Assembly: GCA_937952235.1 (NCBI GenBank) | Contig: CALFZM010000321.1 | Location: forward strand, 1-18,859 | Reading direction: 5' to 3' | DNA: 18,859 nucleotides | DNA from: an uncultured Opitutia bacterium | Lineage (GTDB): Bacteria > Verrucomicrobiota > Verrucomicrobiia > Opitutales > Opitutaceae | Shown here: positions 1 to 6,151 of the stretch, piece after piece | Position numbering within the stretch: the stretch's first letter is position 1 | Layout of the letters: every line of letters begins with the position of its first letter | Made by a program: the position numbers and the translations under genes | The notes under the pieces: generated by a model | What the model was told of the DNA's origin: nothing | The model's database searches: none | The model's input: the letters and a program-made list of their open reading frames with translations, nothing else

Positions 1-1
1 C

Positions 2-301
2 TACAGCCGCACGCTCGAGGAGGTCGGCAAGCAGTTCAAGGTGACGCGGGAGCGCATCCGCCAGATCGAAGCCAAGGCCCTCCGCAAGATGCGCCACCCG
101 ACCCGCATCCGCCAGCTTCACGGGTTCTTCGACGCCGAGCAGATCGACAACGCCCAGAACCTGCTCAAGGTCGCCGCGACCGCCCGCGTGCCCGGTTCCG
201 GCGGGCCCGGCCAACCCGGCAGCCCGGGCGTCTCTCCCGGCGGCCCCCTCGGCGCCGGTTCGCTTCCCGGCGGGCTCGGGTTTCCGCTGCCGAAGCTCTG
301 A
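2..301 (+). CDS. rpoD: RNA polymerase principal sigma factor RpoD (sigma-70), 3' end only
   Basis: Partial gene; its 5' part lies left of the window. The visible reading frame opens in sigma region 4.2, the helix-turn-helix that binds the -35 promoter element. The core EEVGKQFKVTRERIRQIEAK is nearly the textbook group-1 sigma sequence and is followed by ALRKMRHPTRIRQL. Most RpoD proteins end a few residues after this point. Here the chain continues with a short linker (DAEQIDNAQNLLKVAATAR) and then a low-complexity Gly/Pro-rich tail encoded at about 188-298, where 22 of 37 residues are Gly or Pro, ending LPKL. The stop is TGA. The identity is sure from region 4.2. Housekeeping RpoD is favoured over an alternative sigma because the region-4.2 match is so close. 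The tail is directly visible; its role is unknown. Confidence 0.93.
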   Translation, partial: YSRTLEEVGKQFKVTRERIRQIEAKALRKMRHPTRIRQLHGFFDAEQIDNAQNLLKVAATARVPGSGGPGQPGSPGVSPGGPLGAGSLPGGLGFPLPKL

Positions 302-312
302 GCAGCCGCTCC

Positions 313-327
313 CGGGGCGACTCCCCG
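313..327 (+). terminator. Possible weak terminator or hairpin after rpoD
   Basis: CGGGG (313-317) pairs with CCCCG (323-327) across a 5-base loop, 12 bases after the rpoD stop. No T-run follows, so intrinsic termination is doubtful, and read-through into the lipoprotein gene is possible. Confidence 0.25.
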
Positions 328-352
328 CACGCGCCGCCGGCCTGATCCCGCC

Positions 353-754
353 ATGTTCTTGCCGGCGCGCATCGTTCGTATCGTCCGCAGCGTCGCGCTC
401 CCGGTCGGCCTGGGCCTGTCGGGCTGTGCCACTTCCGCACCCCCGCCGGCGGAGCCCGCCGCCACCACGCCTCCGTCCCCGCTCGCCGCGGACGCCTTGG
501 TGCCAAGTGCCCGCCTGCTCGTGGGACGGGTGATCGCGACTGACCCGGAGCGGCGGTTCGCCTTTGTCGAACTTGCGCCCGACGCTCCCGGGACCGCCCT
601 CGAAGCGGGCGGCGAATGGATCGCGCGAACCGATGCGCTGCAGGAAACCGCGCGACTGCTCGTTTCACGCCAGCAGCAGGGCCGCACCGTCGGCACCCGG
701 ATCGTCTCGGGGCAGCCGGGTTTGGACGACGAAGTGGTCTGGCTCGCCCCGTGA
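353..754 (+). CDS. Small putative lipoprotein, function unknown
   Basis: A 133-residue protein. The N-terminus has basic residues (R6, R9, R12) and a short hydrophobic stretch, and ends in a lipobox LSGC at residues 22-25. It is therefore likely lipidated on C25 and anchored in the envelope. A Pro/Ala/Thr-rich linker (about 28-48) leads to a domain of about 80 residues with alternating hydrophobic strands: LLVGRVIATD, RFAFVEL, a variable middle, then GTRIVSGQPGLDDEVVWLAP. This pattern (G-V-I near the start, a G-D/E-V-V end) looks like a small beta-barrel of the sort seen in uncharacterised Verrucomicrobia proteins; that is inference. It starts 51 bases after rpoD and precedes tatA in the same direction. 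No Shine-Dalgarno sequence is obvious before the ATG. No catalytic motif is seen and no function is assigned. Confidence 0.75.
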   Translation: MFLPARIVRIVRSVALPVGLGLSGCATSAPPPAEPAATTPPSPLAADALVPSARLLVGRVIATDPERRFAFVELAPDAPGTALEAGGEWIARTDALQETARLLVSRQQQGRTVGTRIVSGQPGLDDEVVWLAP

Positions 755-833
755 CCGGCACGCCGGAGATGGGCGGCCAGGAAAACCCATTTGCCGCTTT
801 ACAGGTCGGCCGTCCCGCCTAGGTTTCGGCATC

Positions 834-1076
834 ATGACCTCGACCAGCTTCTTTGCCGCCTTCGGCCTCGGCATGCCCGAGCTGATCATCATTCTGGTGA
901 TCCTGCTCGTCCTGTTCGGTGGCGCCAAGCTTCCGGGCCTGGCCAAGGGCCTTGGTCAGTCGATCAAGGAGTTCAAGAAATCCTCGAAGGACGATCCGGA
1001 GCCCGAGCCGGAGCCGGCCAAGTCGACCGAGGTCAAGAAACCCGCCGACACGACGGTTCGCCACGGCTCCAACTGA
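834..1076 (+). CDS. tatA: Sec-independent protein translocase subunit TatA/TatE
   Basis: An 80-residue protein that forms the pore-lining component of the twin-arginine translocase, which exports folded proteins across the inner membrane. The family signature is plain: GMPELIIILVILLVLFGGAK, with one transmembrane helix (about 16-28), the FGG hinge (28-30), KLPGLAKGLG and the start of an amphipathic helix (QSIKEFKKS). A Pro/Glu-rich and Lys-rich tail follows, as in other TatA proteins. The ATG at 834 was chosen because it puts the helix at the usual distance from the N-terminus; upstream in-frame codons only add a non-homologous extension overlapping the lipoprotein gene. No tatC or tatB lies beside it, so the rest of the translocase must be elsewhere. 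The gene ends just before an intrinsic terminator. Confidence 0.92.
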   Translation: MTSTSFFAAFGLGMPELIIILVILLVLFGGAKLPGLAKGLGQSIKEFKKSSKDDPEPEPEPAKSTEVKKPADTTVRHGSN

Positions 1077-1104
1077 GCCCGCGCTTTCGTCGCTCGGCTT
1101 GCCC

Positions 1105-1132
1105 AGCGCGCCAACCGGCGCGCTTTTTTTTT
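1105..1132 (+). terminator. Intrinsic terminator of tatA
   Basis: A perfect 8-bp stem AGCGCGCC (1105-1112) / GGCGCGCT (1117-1124) with loop AACC runs straight into nine T residues (1124-1132). It sits 29 bases after the tatA stop and 5 bases before the end of the convergent antiporter gene. The T-run serves only the plus strand. Confidence 0.9.
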
Positions 1133-1136
1133 GCGC

Positions 1137-3479
1137 CTAAGGACGGACGGGCGGCAGCGACGGGGAGTCACTCGCTCCGCCTTCGGCGGATTCGTCGGGA
1201 CGTTCCCGCGCCCACGCCGCGAATTCCGCGATCTGCACCGGCGTGCCCAGCACCAGGATCTCGTCACCGTGCCGAAGGGACTCCGTGGCGCCGGGATTGA
1301 GCATCCGCAGTCCCCCCCGGTGGATCCCGGCGACCTGCACCCCGTGGACCTGCGCCGGTGCCAGCTCCCCGAGCGTGCGCCCGGCCGCGCGGCTCCACGG
1401 GGGCAGGACGATGGTCTCCATCCTCACCTCCTCGAAATCGGAGTCCGCGGGCACCTGGCCGGATACTCCCACGAGAAATGCGCAGCCTTCCGGCACCTGC
1501 TCCGCCGATCCCATGAGCAGCACCTTGTCGCGCGGGTAAAGGATAGTCTCGGGTGACGGCAGCGGCAGCATCATGCCCTGCCGCTCGATGCCAACGATGG
1601 AACACCCAAAGCGGGCGCGCAGGTCGAGTTCGGAAATCCGCTGGCCCCGGCAATCGGCCAGGTCCGGAATGGTGCAGTCGACCATGCGGAGGTTCCATTT
1701 CCCATGCGCAGGCAGGAGGGGCGTGGCGCCCGTCGCCTTCCGCCCGTCGCCAATCTCCAGCGTGCTCATGATCTCGAACTCCATTTCGCTGTGCCAGAAG
1801 ATGAGCTTGTGCCGCAGGACCAGCAGGGCCACGAGCGCCACCGCGGCGGTGACCGCCAGCAGCCACCGGGCCGTGCCTTCGGCCGGGAGAATGGTCATCA
1901 ACCACGCGCTGATGGCGATGCCGGATGCGATCTTCAGCACCGTCTCCACCACGGGCCGGAGCCGTTTCGCGCGCGGCCGGCCCCGGGTGGTGATCTCGGC
2001 GTAGAGCAGCGCCATCGCGGAGATGTTGCGCCAGATTGCCACCAGCGGAGCCAGGATCACGAGCGTGAGTGCGATCCAGAATCCGAGCTCGACCGCCTGG
2101 GGCGGAAACCGGGCGCCGAGCCATTCCTCGACCAAGTCGAACAAGTGCCCCGAGAACACCACCACGCCGGTCACGAAGAGCGTGCCCACGCTCACCTGCA
2201 CGATGCGCTTGCGGCTGAGCTGCCACAGCAGGTTCTTCGCCCGGCGGCGGCGTTGTTTTTCCAGCCACTGGACATACACCCGCAGCCAAAGCACCAGCCA
2301 CCGGGGCAAGGCGCCCGCCACCGCCTGCGCGACCGGCTCGGCATGGCGCGTCAAGACCGGCGCGGCCAGCGTCGTCAGCAGCGACACGCCGACCGCGAGC
2401 GGGAAGAAACGCGGCGAAACCACCGCGGCGCTGACGCCGAGCTGCGCGATGATGAACGCGAACTCCCCGATCGGCGTCACCGTCAGCCCGGTCCGCAACC
2501 CGTCCCGCACCGGCGTCCCGATCAGCGTGAGGCCGATGGTCACGGCCAACGGCCGCACCACCAGGGCAAAAGCCGCCACGCCGGCGATCAGGCCCGCGTC
2601 GCGGCCCAGCTCACGCACGTCCACGAGCATCCCGATGGCCACGAAGAACACCGCGCTGAAGATGCCCCGAAGTCCGGCAAACGTGCGCTCCACCTGGTGC
2701 CGGTACGGGGTCTCCGCCACCACCGCACCCAGGAGGAACGCCCCGAGGGCAAGCGAGTACCCGGCTCCGTGGGCCACGACCGCGAGCCCGAAAAGCAGTC
2801 CGGCCAGCCCGAGCGTCTGAAGCTCATCGTCGGCCGCCACGCTGATCCGACGGAGCAGCCACGGCACGAGCAGCAAACCCGCCAGGCCCGCCAGCACGAC
2901 GAACGCCCCCAGCAGGAGCAGCGTCTCCGTCAGGCGGTCCGCCCCCACCCGGCCGACCTGCGCGACCGAGCTCAGTACCGCGAGCATCACCACCGCGGCG
3001 ACGTCCTCGAGGATCGACACCCCCAGCGCGAGCTGGCCGGGCCGCTCGTGCCGCAGCCCGGCGGCATGGAGGATGCGCCCGATGATCACCGAAGACGAGG
3101 CGATGAGCATCACGGCGAGAAACAGTCCCTCGCGACTGCTCCACCCCAGCGCGAGGCCCAGGCCGCGCGCGGAGAGGAAAACGAGCGCCCCGCCCGCCAG
3201 GGCCGCGAACAGGAGCGACAGCCCCAGCCGCTGCAACCGGCGGAAGCTGAGCTGCAGCCCCACCGAGAACATCAGGAACACCATGCCGAGCTCGACCAGC
3301 GCCTGCACCGGGGCGACCTCGTCCACCAGCGGCAGCCAGCCCGTCCGCGGCCCGACCGCGATGCCCGCGCCGAGGAATCCGACCGTGGGAGCCAGCCCGA
3401 GCCGCTGGCAGAGCCAGCTCACCACCGCCGCAACGACGAGGATGATCGCGAGGTCCTGGATCAGCGGAATTCCCTGCAT
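1137..3479 (-). CDS. CPA2-family monovalent cation:proton antiporter with tandem RCK_C domains
   Basis: A 780-residue inner-membrane antiporter exchanging K+ or Na+ for H+. Residues about 8-390 form the Na_H_Exchanger (PF00999) core of about a dozen helices. Typical CPA2 motifs include GFLGAGIAVGP near the N-terminus and SILEDVAAVVML with E158/D159 in the position of the family's ion-binding acidic residue. A second membrane block with about four helices (about 425-555) follows. Two soluble RCK_C/TrkA_C-like domains come next, at about 595-665 and 685-760, each ending in a strand motif (RDKVLLMGS; GDEILVLGT). No Rossmann-type RCK_N domain is visible between them, unlike KefB/KefC. The start ATG has a GAGG seven bases upstream. 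It diverges from mreB and converges with tatA. Ligand control by the RCK_C domains is family inference. Confidence 0.88.
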   Translation of the reverse strand: MQGIPLIQDLAIILVVAAVVSWLCQRLGLAPTVGFLGAGIAVGPRTGWLPLVDEVAPVQALVELGMVFLMFSVGLQLSFRRLQRLGLSLLFAALAGGALVFLSARGLGLALGWSSREGLFLAVMLIASSSVIIGRILHAAGLRHERPGQLALGVSILEDVAAVVMLAVLSSVAQVGRVGADRLTETLLLLGAFVVLAGLAGLLLVPWLLRRISVAADDELQTLGLAGLLFGLAVVAHGAGYSLALGAFLLGAVVAETPYRHQVERTFAGLRGIFSAVFFVAIGMLVDVRELGRDAGLIAGVAAFALVVRPLAVTIGLTLIGTPVRDGLRTGLTVTPIGEFAFIIAQLGVSAAVVSPRFFPLAVGVSLLTTLAAPVLTRHAEPVAQAVAGALPRWLVLWLRVYVQWLEKQRRRRAKNLLWQLSRKRIVQVSVGTLFVTGVVVFSGHLFDLVEEWLGARFPPQAVELGFWIALTLVILAPLVAIWRNISAMALLYAEITTRGRPRAKRLRPVVETVLKIASGIAISAWLMTILPAEGTARWLLAVTAAVALVALLVLRHKLIFWHSEMEFEIMSTLEIGDGRKATGATPLLPAHGKWNLRMVDCTIPDLADCRGQRISELDLRARFGCSIVGIERQGMMLPLPSPETILYPRDKVLLMGSAEQVPEGCAFLVGVSGQVPADSDFEEVRMETIVLPPWSRAAGRTLGELAPAQVHGVQVAGIHRGGLRMLNPGATESLRHGDEILVLGTPVQIAEFAAWARERPDESAEGGASDSPSLPPVRP

Positions 3480-3583
3480 GCGGCAGCCTCGAAGACGGCC
3501 CTAACTCCGGCCGGGTCAAGCACCCGCGGACGAACCGCCGCCGTTCGCGCGTGCTAATCGGCGGCGGCGCGGCATTTACCTCG

Positions 3584-3605
3584 TTGACACCCCCCGGCGC
3601 CGGGG
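3584..3605 (+). promoter_or_regulatory. Candidate mreB promoter -35 box next to a 14-nt palindrome
   Basis: In the 192-base divergent gap between the antiporter and mreB, a perfect TTGACA (3584-3589) lies 82 bases before the mreB ATG. Two bases later comes the perfect palindrome CCCCGGCGCCGGGG (3592-3605). A -10 box at the right spacing (around 3607) is poor (TTCGTT), so the promoter is tentative; the palindrome would fall in the spacer, where a repressor or DNA structure could act. Confidence 0.3.
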
Positions 3606-3671
3606 CTTCGTTCCGTCGGGGGTTCCGCGCGCGCGGCGCTTCCCACTTTTCGCGCTCTCCGCACCCGCAAC

Positions 3672-4685
3672 ATGGCGAACATCTTCGGCTACTTTTCCAA
3701 CGACATCGGCATTGATTTGGGCACCGCCAACACGCTGGTTTACGTGAAGGACAAGGGCATCGTGCTGCGCGAACCGTCCGTGGTCGCACTCGACACCTCG
3801 ACCCGGAAGGTGCGCGCCGTGGGCGAGGAGGCGAAGCGGATGCTCGGGCGCACGCCGGGCAACATCACGGCCATCCGTCCGATGAAGGACGGCGTGATCG
3901 CCGACTTCGACGTGACCGAGGCGATGCTGCGCTACTTCATCCGCAAGGTCTCCAGCACGGCGTTCCGGGCGCCGCCGCGCGTCGTGATCGCGATCCCCTC
4001 CGGCATCACCGAGGTCGAGAAGCGCGCGGTGAAGGAATCCGCGATGCACGCCGGCGCGCGCGACGTGATCACGATCCCGGAGCCGATGGCCGCGGCGATC
4101 GGCGTCGGGCTGCCGATCGACGAACCTGCCGCCAACATGATCGTCGACATCGGCGGCGGCACCACGGAGATCGCGATCATTTCGCTCAGCGGCATCGTGT
4201 TCTCGAAATCGATCCGCGTCGCCGGCGACGAGCTCGACACCGCGGTCATCAACTACATGAAGCGCGCGTACAACCTGCTCATCGGCGAGCGCACCGCCGA
4301 GGAGATCAAGATGCGCGTCGGCTCGGCCTACCCCCTCGACGAGGAGCTCACGATGGAGGTCAAGGGCCGCGATTCCGTGGCCGGCCTGCCCAAGACCATC
4401 CACATCACCTCGCAGGAAATTCGTGAGGCTTTGGCGGATACGATCGCGGCGATCGTCGACGCCGTCCGCGTCACGCTCGAACGCTGCCCGCCCGAGCTCT
4501 CCGCCGACCTGGTCGACCGCGGCTTCGTGATGGCCGGCGGCGGCGCGCTGATCCGCGGCATCGACAAGCTGCTGAGCGAGAAGACCGGCCTGCCGGTCAC
4601 CGTGAGCGAGGACCCGCTCTCCGCCGTCGCCAACGGCACCGGCGCGGTGCTCAACGATCTTTCGTGGCTGGTGCAGAACGTTTGA
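3672..4685 (+). CDS. mreB: Rod shape-determining protein MreB
   Basis: A 337-residue bacterial actin that polymerises on the inner membrane with ATP and steers the elongation machinery. All actin-fold motifs are present: phosphate-1 DIGIDLGTANT (11-21), phosphate-2 DIGGGTTE starting at D159, the connecting PEPMAAAIGVGLPI, and the adenosine motif MAGGGALIRG starting at residue 287. Full length for the family. The N-terminus MANIFGYFSND could act as the short membrane-touching segment common in MreB. The ATG at 3672 puts phosphate-1 at its normal position; no clear Shine-Dalgarno precedes it. It is first in the mreB-mreC-mreD-mrdA cluster, 123 bases ahead of the preferred mreC start. A 12-nt palindrome GCGGCGCGCCGC (4693-4704) lies just after its stop codon. 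Identity is certain. Confidence 0.97.
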   Translation: MANIFGYFSNDIGIDLGTANTLVYVKDKGIVLREPSVVALDTSTRKVRAVGEEAKRMLGRTPGNITAIRPMKDGVIADFDVTEAMLRYFIRKVSSTAFRAPPRVVIAIPSGITEVEKRAVKESAMHAGARDVITIPEPMAAAIGVGLPIDEPAANMIVDIGGGTTEIAIISLSGIVFSKSIRVAGDELDTAVINYMKRAYNLLIGERTAEEIKMRVGSAYPLDEELTMEVKGRDSVAGLPKTIHITSQEIREALADTIAAIVDAVRVTLERCPPELSADLVDRGFVMAGGGALIRGIDKLLSEKTGLPVTVSEDPLSAVANGTGAVLNDLSWLVQNV

Positions 4686-4808
4686 CCTGGCGGCGGCGCG
4701 CCGCGCGAGCCGTGACGGGTGCGGGAGGAACGAGGGACGCGGATACGTCCTCCGCCGCGGCCGACTCTTGATCCTGGCGACCTGATCCCCGTTACTTCGC
4801 TCCCCACC

Positions 4809-5630
4809 GTGCCCTCCAAACGCCTCGATCAGGCCCGCCCCTTCGTCACGCTCGGCGTGATCGTCGTCGCGTGGCTGCTCGTGCCCGTGGCGGTGAAGGC
4901 GTTCCTGCGCGCCAGCTTCTTCGAGCTCACGGCGCCGATCACCCTCGCCGCCTCGCGCATCCGCGACCTCCAGGACTACTGGTCGCTGCGGCTGCACTCG
5001 AAGGACGAGCTCATCGAGGCCGGGCGCGACCTCGCCCGGCTCAACGCCTCGTACGAGCTCGGCGTGCAGCGCAACGCCGAGCTCCAGGCCGAGGTCGCGC
5101 GCCTCGAGACGCTCCTGCGCCTGCCGTCGTTCACCACCTACCGCTATGAGCACGCGCGGGTGGCCCGGCGCGATTTCTCCGGCTGGTGGCAGCGGATCGT
5201 CATCCGCAAGGGCAGCAACTTCGGCCTGCCGGTCGGCGCGCCCGTGGTCTTCACGGGCGGCGTGGTGGGCAAGATCACCGAGGTGCACGCCACGACCGCG
5301 GTGGTGGATCTCGTCAGCAGCCCGTCGTTCCGCATCGCCGGCGTCGTCGAAGGCGACACGCGCCCCGTCAGCTACCAGGGCGGCATCAACCCGGGCTTCG
5401 CGCCGCCCACCGGGGTGGTGGAACTGGTCCCGCTCGACGTCGTCGCCTCGCCGCAGGCGCCGAAGCGGCTCGTGACGTCCGGCTTCGGCGGCGTCTTTCC
5501 GCCCGGCCTGATGATCGGCACGATCACGCGCGCCGCCATGGGCGGCGACGGCCTCTTCCAATCCGGCGAGGTCAGGCTCGACGAGCGCCTCGGCTCGCTC
5601 GCCGAGGTCACCGTGCTCGTCCCGCTGTGA
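4809..5630 (+). CDS. mreC: Rod shape-determining protein MreC
   Basis: About 273 residues from the GTG at 4809. MreC is a bitopic protein linking cytoplasmic MreB to periplasmic PBP2. A short cytoplasmic N-terminus (PSKRLDQARP) leads to one transmembrane helix (about 11-31), then a coiled coil (about 60-110, including LNASYELGVQRNAELQAEV) and the beta-rich MreC domain (RRDFSGWWQRIVIRKGSNFG; GAPVVFTGGVVGKITEV), which ends VTVLVPL. An earlier in-frame GTG at 4719 would add 30 residues rich in Arg and Pro that do not look like MreC. GTG 4809 is preferred because it puts the helix close to the N-terminus, though neither start has a good Shine-Dalgarno. mreD begins 4 bases after its stop, so the two are surely cotranscribed. 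Confidence 0.93.
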   Translation: MPSKRLDQARPFVTLGVIVVAWLLVPVAVKAFLRASFFELTAPITLAASRIRDLQDYWSLRLHSKDELIEAGRDLARLNASYELGVQRNAELQAEVARLETLLRLPSFTTYRYEHARVARRDFSGWWQRIVIRKGSNFGLPVGAPVVFTGGVVGKITEVHATTAVVDLVSSPSFRIAGVVEGDTRPVSYQGGINPGFAPPTGVVELVPLDVVASPQAPKRLVTSGFGGVFPPGLMIGTITRAAMGGDGLFQSGEVRLDERLGSLAEVTVLVPL

Positions 5631-5634
5631 GCCG

Positions 5635-6144
5635 ATGCGCCGCACGCTCGTCCTCTTCGCCACGCTCCTGCTCCTGTGGGCGATGCTGTCGGTGCTCAAC
5701 CACGCGCTGGCGGAGTGGCGCGCCCACGTCTTCGCGGGCGGCCTCTTCGTCGCCTACGCCGCGCTCCACCAGCCGCGCCGCAGCGGGCTGGCCGCGGTGA
5801 TGCTCGGCGGCCTGCTCTGCGACGCGCACACGCCGGTGGTCTTCGGCACGCACCTGTTGCTGCTCTCCGCCGCGCACCTTACCCTCTTCCACCTGCGCGA
5901 GCGCCTGCCGCGCGAGGACAACCTCGCCGTCACGCTCGTGGTCCTGTTCGCCAACCTCGCCCTCTTCCTCGTGTTCACCTTCACCCAGCTTCCCGGCACG
6001 CCGGCTCCGGGCGCGGTGTGGCCCCGGCTGCTGCTCGACCTGCTCTGGTCACAGGTGCTGCTCACGCTGGTCACGCCCTGGTTCATCGCCCTCCAGGCCG
6101 GCGCCCTGGCCCTCGCCCGCGTGCCGCGCGAAGACCTGCCCTGA
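5635..6144 (+). CDS. mreD: Rod shape-determining protein MreD
   Basis: A 169-residue integral membrane protein with about five hydrophobic segments (for example LVLFATLLLLWAMLSVL, VFAGGLFVAYAAL, LAVTLVVLFANLALFLVFTF, LLDLLWSQVLLTLVTPWFIA). MreD completes the MreBCD complex in the inner membrane. The sequence is poorly conserved in this family, so the call rests on size, topology, the helix-embedded GLLCDAHTPVVFG segment (the usual G-hh-D-hhh-PhhhG type motif) and its position between mreC and mrdA. Its ATG is 4 bases after the mreC stop and its TGA is 7 bases before the mrdA ATG, indicating a tightly packed operon. Confidence 0.88.
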   Translation: MRRTLVLFATLLLLWAMLSVLNHALAEWRAHVFAGGLFVAYAALHQPRRSGLAAVMLGGLLCDAHTPVVFGTHLLLLSAAHLTLFHLRERLPREDNLAVTLVVLFANLALFLVFTFTQLPGTPAPGAVWPRLLLDLLWSQVLLTLVTPWFIALQAGALALARVPREDLP

Positions 6145-6151
6145 CGCCGCC

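Noticed and set aside
1704..3557. A 617-codon plus-strand open frame opposite the CPA2 antiporter
   Set aside because: Composition is dominated by Arg, Gln, His, Glu and Pro, as expected from the antisense of a high-GC membrane-protein gene; no domain and no start signal.
3576..5699. A 707-codon minus-strand open frame across mreB and mreC
   Set aside because: It lies antisense to two certain genes and spans their intergenic gap; the translation is low-complexity Arg/Asp/His/Ala with no motif.
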